Source of the DNA: Paramarasmius palmivorus
Taxonomy: Eukaryota; Basidiomycota; Agaricomycetes; Agaricales; Marasmiaceae
Direction of reading: 5' to 3'
Assembly (NCBI GenBank): GCA_037176845.1
Contig: JAYKXP010000193.1
Coordinates: 1-64,000, forward strand
DNA: 64,000 bases
Made by a program: the position numbers and the translations under genes. This document shows positions 55,042 to 64,000 of the stretch, piece by piece. The notes under the pieces were generated by a model. It saw only the letters and a list, made by a program, of their open reading frames with translations, made no database searches and was not told the origin of the DNA. Every line of letters starts with the position of its first letter. The first letter of the stretch is position 1.

Positions 55042-55350
55042 TCCGCCTCGTGTCCTCCCGGATACGCTCTGGGGTGAAACTATGGAGGATTATCTAGGCT
55101 GATGCGTGATCTTATGTATAATCTTCTTGTGTATTTGAATGTCGCTGCTTTTCTTGTGTATTTGAATGTCGCTGCAATGTCATGTTTGTTCTCAAGAGTC
55201 TGAAATATAACGGTGTTCTGATGTCCATTGTGCAACTGATGACTATATTAGGTACCATTAAAGTAGTTAAACGATCAAAAGCGACAAGAAAACGCGACGT
55301 TCGCAAGATGTATGACATATGTACAAGTCCGCAGTTTATCAACGATCTAT
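55042..55350. other. Intergenic region with a short direct repeat
   Basis: Convergent gene ends. A 25-bp sequence is repeated in tandem at 55124-55148 and 55151-55175 (27-bp period). No gene. Confidence 0.4.
55124..55175. repeat. Two-copy 25-bp direct repeat
   Basis: Both copies contain cttgtgtatttgaatgtcgc and are separated by 2 bp. Confidence 0.6.
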
Positions 55351-58300
55351 CTATGAGTGCATGGAGGCTGTGATTTCGGCATCTCCCCTAACTTCCTCTG
55401 CCTTCTCGTTCTCGGCCTCTGCCTCGACAATCTTGAGAGCACGCTCAGCCTGAACACGACGATGATATACCTTGGAACGTCGAACCCATCGCCCATTCTC
55501 CACGCCAAGGGAATAAAGATCGTCGACATCGAGTAGTGTGCCCTCTCGATATTGCTTGCAAACTAAAGCTCGCTGTCTGGGATCAAGAAAGTCGGCTCTC
55601 CAGTCGTCGACAAGGTCACAAGTGGGTGAGGTAAGCTTCCCCGTCTTCCACAGCAGCACTTCGAGCAGCACGTCCTGAACATAGCAACCGCAGTCCGTCT
55701 TATCCCTGCCTCGGGACTCGACAACCTTCCAGCCAGGGGTTTGGTAGGTGGGACTGAGGAGCTCAGGATTCGAGAGCAATTCCTCCGAGTCCTGAGCTGC
55801 TTTGGCGGCAGCAGCTCTCGCTTTCGCATCATCATCCAAAGCCGCCTTCTTCTCTAACCCGTGCATCCAGGGCCAAGGTCGTCCATAGAGGGTGTTGTCA
55901 TCGCCATCAACTGCCCCTGGTTTATCCCTGCTCTTGTCGCTTATCGTATGATAGCGACAAATCAGGTTGCCATCGGCGGACACCAATGCCGCTAGTGCTA
56001 TCTCCCTCGATGTAGTGACCAGCTCCGGAAGAATGGACGCTGATTCGTAAAGCATGGTACGTATACCGAGTGTCTTCGAGACGTCTTCAATAGCCGAAGG
56101 ACCAACACCGTCGACCGCCTTTTTCAACCACGCATAGATTTTCTCTGCATGTGTATTGTTAGTGGATAAGATTCAAGTTCGTTAAAGGCAGTAGTAACTT
56201 ACTGATCTTTGTGAACTTGGGGTTCTTCGTTAGGTCGGGAGGAGGGAGCAGCTTTTTGTCGGAATCCCTTGGGCGGCGCTTGGCCGGAGGTAGTGCTATC
56301 ACAATGATGATTAACCTAGGCCAACAGATAAGAGACAAAACATACTTTCGCCATCCTTGAGAACCACCAAGTCGTCGTCAGCTTGTTCTTTAACATTGTC
56401 CTCCTTCTTGGTTCTTATCCTCTTTTTGGGCGCTGGATAAATTGTATGCATTTAGTGTGTGTCAAATGAATATAAGTTATATGACCACCTTGTGTTCCTT
56501 CGTTGTCGTTGTCGTTATCATTGTCGTTGTCTTCAGCCGCCTTTCTTTTACGAGACCTCGTCCTTTTAGGAGCTAGATTCTACCGTGTTAGTAAGGTATT
56601 GATTGAGTGTAAATAGTACTCTGACCTTCGGTGACCTTGGCCTTCTTTGTAGGTCGTGGCGCTGCTTGATCTAAGATTTGCTTATTAGTCATGAGTAGAA
56701 TCAAAGACGCCGGAACCTGACCTTCATCGTCTGAGTCGATGACGATATGCTTCCTTGTCTTGGACACCTTGGGTGGCCGCAGAGTATCCGTTCCTGACTC
56801 GGGATCTAGTTCGTCTTCTCCACTAAGAGACGCTTTAGACTCGAGTATCTCTGGAGAGATTAGAGCTGGACTTGTTGGAAGAACCTGAGACTGGGAGAGT
56901 TGATTTGGGATGGAAGTCTCTGCCGCAGGCTGAGACGGTTCTGGTGACGGCTCAGGTGTAAACAAATTAGCTGGATCGCGTAATTGATCTGGTGCGGAAA
57001 CCTCTATTGTAGGCTGAGTCGGCTCTGGTGATTGCCCAGGCGTGAACAAACCAGCCGGGGTAGGTGGATCTGGTGCAGAAGTCTCTGTCGCAGGCTGAGT
57101 CGGCTCTGGTGATTGCCCAGGTGTGAACAAACCAGCCGAGTCATGTAAAGTCGGCAGAAGCGAGGTTGTCGAGGTTGTCATTGACAACGAGGAGATTGCT
57201 GGTACATCGGATCGGGTAACAGGGACAGAGCCGTCATCTGAGAACCCAGAAATTTGTTGAGTAGACGGTTTGTGGAGGGGAGAAGCGACAGGCGTGAGAC
57301 TCTTTGGGAGTGCTGGTGATGTGGTGGACTCAGGAACAGGTAACGGTGTTGGTATCGTGTCCTTAGCACTGGCGAGGATTTCTTGACCGGACCTTGAAGA
57401 CTCGATCTCCGGTGAAGTCAACGACTCCTGCACTGAAGAATTTTCTGACACTGTAATTATTAGCCGATGCGCCATACGTAGCCAGTCGTCATACCAGTAG
57501 CTTGCTGCGTTTGGTCCCTTTCCTTGCCTGCCGTTCTGAGCAATGATGTCTTCATGGCCGACGCATGCGACGGATCCGTTTGACTCTCGGAAATGTCGTC
57601 TAAGAGTTTGGTCAGTGCTATTGAATATTAAGCAAGAGAGAGCAATTGTGGGACTCAAGAAATAACTCACCTTCAAGGTCCGTCAGGTCGCTGTCGCCTT
57701 CAAGCGCCGGTTGTCCTGATTGTCCGCCAGAAGCCTCTCGTTGGGCTGATGGATGCAAGTAAGTAAAGGAAGATGAACAAGGAAGACGGCACTTACCAAT
57801 GGTTGCATTGAGGCGTTCAATCTGGCGCTTCAGATTAGACGCCTTCTGGATGACCTTCCTGCTCTCGTTCTTGGCCTGGTTCAATGTCGTCTGCGCAGCT
57901 TTCATGGCCGTTTTATTCTGTGTTGAGTTGTTGGCCCTGGAAGCGATTTTTGCCTCTTCAAGTGCCTGTTTCGCCGCTGCTACTGCACCAGTGGCGGCGT
58001 TGACCTCGGCCTTAATTTTGCCTTGCCGTGCTGTCAGGGATTTCAAGTCTATCATATAATTAGCAATAGAGACACAGCATAGCAACGAAGTAATATACCT
58101 TCATATAATACAGAGATAGGCTTCAAAACCGCTGCGACGTGTCAGACAAGCAACATTCTGGACAAACGTTGACGACTTACCCTTTTGAGTTTGCTGTCCC
58201 GTTTTGTCGCTGACACCTTGCGTCTCTAAATCCATGGCTGGCAGGTTGGTATAAAATTTAGGACCATGTTACTGACACGCACCTTTGGCACGCTTCGCGT

Positions 58301-58422
58301 TAGATGTATTGGAGGGTCCATCTACACAAGGGTCAGCTATGAACCCCAGACCAATAGGTAATTAACTTGCCTGTTTTACCGGTGAGGACTTCTCGAGCTA
58401 GTCTGGCACTGCGACGGGACAT
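55351..58422 (-). CDS. Large multi-exon unknown protein with coiled coil and repeats (KDZ locus 2)
   Basis: Starts at 58422 (MSRRSARLAREVLTG) and runs through about 13 short exons to 55351. Exon 5 (58047-57800) encodes a coiled coil (DLKSLTARQGKIKAEVNAAT). The exon at 57450-56725 holds three near-repeats of about 24 residues beginning AGLFTPGQSPEPTQP or ANLFTPEPSPEPSQP. Basic, Lys/Arg-rich exons follow. The last exon (56127-55351) is a folded-looking domain (YESASILPELVTTSREIALA; RYHTISDKS; DWRADFLDPRQRALVCKQYR) ending EITASMHS. The joined frames stay open. I do not recognise a family. The basic stretches suggest a nuclear protein. It lies beside genes of the kind that accompany KDZ transposases. 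Confidence 0.6.
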
Positions 58423-58789
58423 AGAGATGTCGAAGCTAAAGAGGTGGAGGAATTCGGAGTGGGAGTAAGAGAAGGAAATGGGCGGGGATCGATTTGGTTC
58501 TGATATGGGACAAATAAACCCTGAAATGACGCGGCTTTACGTGGCCTACACCAATTCTTGCGGTGCTCATTCTGACCTCTTGAATATGCAAAGGAGTTTT
58601 TTTAACCTATTGACCTCAGAATTAAGCCGCAAGTACGCGTTCACTCCTCAAAATCAAGGGTAACAGTTTTTTTTACTAGGAAGGAAGTGTAACGTAGCAT
58701 AGCCACAACAAGGCGTAACCTGCCCATTATGGACATTTGGTATTTGGTAAAGCACCTGGCTATCCAGAACTTCGGGTTAGAAACACGCA
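58423..58789. other. Short intergenic region
   Basis: Promoter side of the gene starting at 58422; nothing else was recognised. Confidence 0.3.
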
Positions 58790-59823
58790 TCAGGCTACCT
58801 TGTGTTTCCGCCGATAATCTCGTGCCTTCGCTTGTAACATCTCACGATTCCTGGCTCTGTAGTTGGCGGCGTAAATAGCCTGTTTAGCTTTCATTGCCTC
58901 ACTGTCTCGAGCCCGCGCCCTGAACAACAAGAATGATATTGAAGAGCATTGTGTGAAATGGTCAGGTCCACTCACCGAGCCTTGCGCTCCCTTTCCAAAC
59001 GCCGTCGTCGATCTGCAGAGGTTGTGGATAGCCGAGGTCTTTGTGGAGATGTCCCTAACAAAGATCCACATGGTCAACAAACAATTATGTTTCCTGTTGA
59101 ATGACAGCTACCTTTTTGGAGTAATCGAGGCGATTTTCGGCGGATTGACGTCGACAACAGAGTTCCACCCTGAACTGGGGATCTCTTGATCCGTGCAGGT
59201 GATGCCCTGACTTCGACTGTAGCAGAAGGTGTCGATGCGGATGGGTGTTCATAAAACACATCCTCTGAGATGGGATGGTGTTCCAAAGGGCTCGGGGGTT
59301 GGAAAGTGCAAGCGTACCGTTAATTGTATCTGATCTCCCTGAACTCTTCTTTTCGTTGCCTCGAGATTCGCTAGTTGCTGAGGAGAGTAGCAATTAGCAT
59401 AATTGCATGCAGAAAATTCAAATTCTAAAGCTCACTAGAATGTTCATCGGCCTTTGCTTCCAACTGCAATTCATTCTTTGCATGAAAAGTGTTTGTGTTT
59501 ACGCTTTGGCTAGTGGGTATCTTGTCGTCTACCTCGTCATGCCATTCATACCGCCAGCCATCTGAATCCCCAACCAAGACACGGCCTTTGTAGATTTTGT
59601 CCCATAGTGCACTAATCAACGATTGGTCGGAATCAGAGGATGCCACAGATAGTGTGGGAGAAGGACTCCTGCGCCACCAATATTCTTCGAAGGATGACCT
59701 AGAAGGATTGGTACGTTCTCCGGATGTTTGCGTAGGCGACACTATTTCAGGCAACAGAGGGGACGTAGGTGGTGGTGTACTTGCTCGCAGTTGTTCGCGA
59801 TTCTTCAGAAAAACTGGCGGCAT
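58790..59823 (-). CDS. Small basic protein, spliced (KDZ locus 2)
   Basis: Five exons: MPPVFLKNREQLRASTPPPT (59823), an acidic middle with WDKIYKGRVLVGDSDGWRYE, an exon with SESRGNEKKSSGRSDTIN, one with ASPARIKRSP and SIRRKSPRLLQK, then SADRRRRLERERKAR. A C-terminal basic helix containing AANYRARNREMLQAKARDYR ends at 58790. All joins keep the frame (donors gtgagc, gtacgc, gtagct, gtgagt). The basic helix resembles the N..NR..I.AK.R segment of the 36652-37480 gene in KDZ element 1. Nucleic-acid binding is inferred from charge only. Confidence 0.65.
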
Positions 59824-60674
59824 GGGATGAGGTGACCAAGATGGTCCAGGGGCTAGGGTAGGTGGAGTTGTTCAGATGATGAATCTGTTGCCCGACATTC
59901 GGTGCGGACTCACCACGGTGTCAATGAAGCTATTCCTCTAAAACGCCCTTTCATTGCACAACACCACCATTGACACATCCATCCGTTCATTCATATTAGC
60001 TGCTCGTAATCAGTGTCGGTACGGTAGGTTGAATAAAGAATTGAGATCTCACCAAAAGATTGACACCGTCCTTGTTGCTAGGTGTTTTATCTTGTCGCTC
60101 TCTCCAACATTAACCTGACGATGATACCGATTGAACAATGACAGTTTTCTTGAGAATTAAGCATTGTGAGGTATGTGCTAGGCTGAGCAATGATGGTTCC
60201 AGTAAGAAGACGACGTCGCAAACGAAGTTTGATCTGCAATTGATGGCAGATGCACGACTTCATCCACGTTTGTTGCAGATTCATTACAGTGATTTCTTAC
60301 CCTTCTATGGAATCAATAACACGATAGCATTTTCCATAGTAATATTGGATTGAAATAGAATACTCACAACCCGCTTTATTCACAAGCTCCGTGGTGAGTC
60401 CGCAGACGAGAAGAGTCAAGGTTTACTACATGCTTCCGACAATACCCTTATAAGACAATCTACGAGTTTCTGGCTTGATTGATGATCACTTGGGCTCATT
60501 TCAGACCAACTGCGTCCAGTAAAAGGGGCGAATAATATGAAAGAGTGAGGAGGAAGAGATCAGGCGCTCATTATAGGCACAGGCGCCTATGAGAAAAAGC
60601 AGGCGCAAGTGTGACCGTTATTGTCACACTTCGTTCACACTTCTCCGACGCCTCCAAGTCCCTTTCCACTCATT
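59824..60674. other. Divergent promoter region, no gene
   Basis: Between the minus gene at 59823 and the plus gene at 60675. Small frames at 60087-60353 overlap each other on both strands without support. Confidence 0.3.
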
Positions 60675-61277
60675 ATGAACCGAGCTTCAGAAGATTCTCT
60701 ATGTATAAGGAAACCCCATACCCAGGCTAGCCAACGGTGAGTTTGTTTCTTGCAGGTCTGCTGTATCATTTTCTAATCAAGGCAATTCGGCCATAGCAAA
60801 GAAGATCGGGTTAGAGAGAAGGCACGAGAAAGAATGAGACGCTATCGCTCAAAGCTAAAGGAACTGGGGTAATATCTGAAGACCTTTTTAGCTCAACGTC
60901 TCTGACCAGAGGTATATTTTAGGCTAAAGCAAATGAAAGATGCGTGCCCTCCCCGGTATCGCAAACCTACCAAGCGGTGAGTACAGGGCTAGCTCAACAT
61001 CTGTCTGAGGGCTTGACGTTCCTTATTCTGTCTCAAAAGAACACGCAAGAACACTGATACTCCACATTCCTCACCCATTTCGACACCTCAGCCTCTCACG
61101 ACCCCACCTTTGTACCATACCTGGAACTGCTACGATCCGCCAGACTTTCATTCGCCTACTCTTACTCTACCACATCACTGTTGTTCTCTCTGTCCAGGTC
61201 ATTCAGAAGACCAGCACCGCACACACGATATTCCCTTCCCCGTTAGCGATACACAATTAATCAATATCGTATTATGA
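60675..61277 (+). CDS. Short basic protein, four exons (KDZ locus 2)
   Basis: Exon 1 at 60675 encodes MNRASEDSLCIRKPHTQASQ; exon 2 (about 60780-60868) a basic helix EDRVREKARERMRRYRSKLK; exon 3 (about 60922-60978) CPPRYRKPTKR; exon 4 (about 61040-61277) a tail with HHCCSLCPGHSEDQH ending INIVL. Donors (gtgag, gtaata, gtgagt) and acceptors keep one frame throughout, about 150 residues. The helix again matches the small basic proteins of the other KDZ-linked genes. The Cys/His tail could bind zinc. It ends 13 bp from the convergent gene at 61291. It is too fragmented to appear as one long open frame. Confidence 0.65.
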
Positions 61278-61290
61278 AGATACTGCGCTA

Positions 61291-62671
61291 TTATACATGA
61301 GGAACTGGAAGACCGGCGGCAAGTAGCACGGCACGGAGATCGGCAGCAGCTTTTTCGGCAGCATCCTTAGCAGCTGTCGCCTCTGCTACCTTTGCTTGAG
61401 CGTTGGCCTCAACTTCGGCAAGCTTGTCCGATGCTCTCGCTAGTTGCGCCGCAAGCTGTGTGGTGTCGCACCGCCGTGCGGTCATCAGAGACTGATAAAG
61501 TTCATGATTGGCATGATGGAGATTGTCCAGTAACTCTCCTCCCTCAGTTCGGAGACGTTTGGACGTATAGTGGATGAATGGCTGCGATGCTGTGGGGTGC
61601 TGAGCGCTGAAATGGACCCAGGAACCGGTAATTTCTGCGAGATCGTGCATCTAAAAGGAGTGACCACTCAACAAGAGTCCATATCATAGGCAAACAAACA
61701 CACCTGAGTTACGAGAGACCGGGTGCGGTCGTAAAACACCTTCGGTATATTGACTCCGAGGTCTGGAACATCAGCCTGCCCTTGCTTCAAGCGCTTGGCT
61801 TTGAGTTTCTCTTCCGTGGACTGTCGAGTGCGACGGATAGCTGTAGTGATATGAGAATGATTGACTAAGTAAAAGAATTTGGCACATACTAAGGACTCGG
61901 TTCCCTCTATACGCACCGACTACTTCACCATAACAAGGGTCCGCCTTAGTTGGTCGCCTTCGCCGAGATCTACTCGGAGTGGAATCTGGGGAGAATGTCC
62001 CAATAGAAGAAGTTGGAGTCGACGTCACACTTGGCATGAAGAGAGCCAGCGGCGTCGAAGATCGAGTCGACGGAGATATAGTGATGTCCACAAGTGCAGG
62101 ACGTTCAGAGTGTGTGTTGTTGTCAGTGGCTGTGTCATTATTGCCACCACGGAGGGCAGGGTCTATGAGGCTGTCTGGAATGCCCTCAGGAGTGGGATGA
62201 GTTACGTTGTCGAAAAGCGCCGCCTGAAAATGCTTTATGTTTAGTAGGGCATCGCAGCATCCCAGATTCAAAACTCACTGAAGATTCTTGGTCATCCGCA
62301 TGAGTCTCCGGTGCCGGGTCAGCTGTGACTTCGGTGGGACTTTCTGTGCTGTCCTAGTAGACCATGAGCCTTGGCACGTGAAAAGACGTTTTGGTATGGT
62401 ACATACCTGATTGAGATCCAAAGCTCTCCTTTCTGGTTCCGTGGATATGGTGTCTACTTCTGTTACTTGACCGGGCTACCGAGTGCTTCTAAGTCAGCAA
62501 ACAGCCCTAGAAGAGGTAGAATGATTCTGGTAATACCTTTTGTTTCACGGGACGCCTGTAAGTCGTACAATGCTTCATCGGATGAGGTGAAGATGAATCA
62601 CCACATTTCCGGCACATACGGTAAGGTTTGCCCGTGTCGGGATCAATATGGGCAGTTGTGGTTCTGGCCAT
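61291..62671 (-). CDS. Unknown protein with N-terminal zinc motif and C-terminal coiled coil (KDZ locus 2)
   Basis: Starts at 62671 (MARTTTAHIDPDTGKPYRMC). A C-x2-C...H-x3-H/C motif follows (CRKCGDSSSPHPMKHC). Low-complexity exons come next (62390-61930, with PALVDITISPSTRSSTPL), then IRRTRQSTEEKLKAKRLKQG and VNIPKVFYDRTRSLVTQ (about 61840-61705). The last exon begins MHDLAEITGSWVHFSAQHPT, has an Ala/Lys-rich coiled coil, and ends GLPVPHV at 61291. No known family. It is divergent from the KDZ-like gene at 62786, with 114 bp between starts. Confidence 0.6.
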
Positions 62672-62785
62672 GGTGTTGGAGGTGGCAGACAAGAGTCAAA
62701 GAGAGTGTGTTGGCATATATGAGTGGGGACTTGCTTAGTCATACTGAAGCATCGCGAAACCCTAGCGGTGGTTGTGCTACGAGTG
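62672..62785. promoter_or_regulatory. Short bidirectional promoter region
   Basis: Only 114 bp separate two divergent start codons, so the genes probably share a promoter. Confidence 0.45.
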
Positions 62786-64000
62786 ATGGCATCCTCCAAA
62801 AGGTCCTGGGTGTTGGAACCATGCCCTGAAGAGCCTCCTAAGCGGCAGCGATTTCCAGGACACAGTAAAGAAGCCATCAAAAGTCCGACAAAGAAACATG
62901 CCCCAAGTCGAAGGGGCAAACGGTACGCGCCAACACAACTGAATAAGCCTCCACCAGGTCTTCCTCAACGAGACACAATACACCCTCAGCGCATTGCCGA
63001 ACAAGAATCTGCCGAACACGCCTTGCCTTGGGAGGATATGTCACCTCTGGTCGCCGAAGTTGATATGGCAGGGGGCACTGGTAACGAACCAGAGAAGGCA
63101 GATGACGGGGATGTGTATAGCGACTTTGTGCATCTTGTTGATGAAGAGTATATCACGTTTGTCCAGGTCACAACGTTTCTGTACGTTGTCCAGGGATTTG
63201 ATGCTGAAAATAGAAGCGGCACGGTGAGTTGATAGAAATCCAATGATTAAACAACGGGACTCACTGCGTTCAGGGCTTGTTCTACCACCTTGAAGCCAGA
63301 AAAAGCGGGGAGACTGCCGTTAGACTCAGTTGTCTGTGCCCAGATGGGAAGAAGGGTGATTGTATTCATAAAAGATTCTATCGAAACTTCAGAGACTTGC
63401 GGTTTCGCATAAACGAGGAGGCTGTGAAAGTCGGTGAGATTCTAGATATGATATTTGTTTGCGAAGAGTTTCTGATGGTCGCTGAAGAAGGTGAAGTCGT
63501 GCTTTTTCGACGACAGATGATCGGAACAGATGATGAGACGTAGATAAACCGATTCTCTGTGGCATATGACAACCAATCAGACGCTATTCGAAGTTGTACG
63601 ATAGTCACATATGAAGGACGTGATGCAGGGGGAGGCAAGTGGGTATGTGTGAAGTGCGCCGGTGCACACTGTGCACATATACGCAGAGCTAAGCGTCTGC
63701 TGGATATGATAGTTGGGAATACGGACGATTTGATAGATGGTGAGGGTGGTGAACATGGATTGGACGATTCAGCCGAGATGTATATGGGTAAGGGCCACAT
63801 ATATCGTTAAATGATCGAGGACTGATTGTTCTGTGCAGTGGACTCAGTAAATGCGGGGTCAATAGATGAGCGAGCAATATCATACCTGCCGATCCTGCCG
63901 CCGCCATGGGCTAGCTTGCCAGAAGACCCTGAGCTATATTCTCGTTCCTCTCCAATGAACGCACTACCTGAGGTGCTTTCTCTTGAAAGCACCTCGCGAA
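62786..64000 (+). pseudogene. 5' part of a second KDZ transposase gene (CxC4-like), with in-frame TAG
   Basis: Starts MASSKRSWVLEPCPEE (62786). Exon 1 ends at about 63221 (NRSGT) before gtgagt, and exon 2 starts GLFYHLEARKSGETAV at about 63274. Cysteines in CLCPDGKKGDCIH (about 63330) and CVKCAGAHCAH (about 63648) form a CxC4-type pattern known from KDZ transposase N-termini. A TAG at 63541 interrupts the frame, which continues with INRFSVAYDNQSD. After an intron near 63787-63838, SYLPILPPPWASLPEDPELY is typical of the segment before the KDZ catalytic domain. The catalytic part would lie right of the window. The TAG makes it a probable pseudogene unless it is a sequencing error. Confidence 0.65.

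Noticed and set aside
31439..64000. A TET/JBP dioxygenase gene accompanying the KDZ elements
   Set aside because: I looked for the H-x-D...H and Arg motifs of that family in the cargo genes and did not find a convincing set.

Overview
The window looks like a transposon-dense stretch of a basidiomycete (Agaricomycetes) genome. The reasons are very short GT-AG introns (about 42-60 bp), KDZ-type transposase genes with CxC-type cysteine clusters, Ty3/gypsy and Ty1/copia elements of fungal type, and an F-box-like gene of the kind expanded in mushrooms. Apart from that F-box gene and possibly a few genes near the right end, I see no ordinary host gene. The species cannot be named from the sequence alone.

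Layout. (1) 1-5490: a decaying Ty3/gypsy element (family 'gypsy A') on the minus strand, as pol, protease and gag ORFs. (2) 5487-8464: a giant near-perfect palindrome (two arms of about 1.44 kb around a 100-bp loop) that interrupts gag. (3) 8466-15988: the tail of a plus-strand gypsy A pol, two intron-containing genes on the opposite strand, a tRNA-like gene, a polypurine tract and a 1.65-kb LTR. (4) 15989-30480: a Ty1/copia element (plus strand), split by a young gypsy element ('gypsy B', 16844-28734) whose two 870-bp LTRs are almost identical and which contains an inverted 1,120-bp copy of its own 3' end and an orphan ORF. (5) 30481-44759: a minus-strand gypsy A LTR, itself split by a 13,042-bp KDZ DNA transposon (31439-44480) with a 7-bp target duplication, terminal inverted repeats and five genes. 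(6) 44760-50157: decayed sequence with a tRNA-like gene, a broken zinc-knuckle-like gene and a copia 5' LTR plus gag. (7) 50158-51899: a second, truncated copy of the palindromic element. (8) 51900-53092: an array of 16-bp palindromes with precise 39-bp phasing. (9) 53409-55041: an F-box-like gene. (10) 55351-64000: a cluster of spliced genes ending in the 5' part of a second, different KDZ transposase gene that runs off the window.

How it fits together. The order of events can be read from the nesting: copia came first, then a gypsy A LTR joined to its 3' end. Gypsy B later went into copia, and the KDZ element into the gypsy A LTR. Both KDZ loci carry genes for small basic proteins beside the transposase, in divergent or convergent pairs, which suggests mobile gene sets rather than lone transposases. 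Several old ORFs are broken by single TGA or TAG codons, which fits C-to-T decay. The most unusual structures are the phased palindrome array, the large palindromic element, the antisense intron-bearing genes of gypsy A, and the tRNA-like modules in the KDZ ends.
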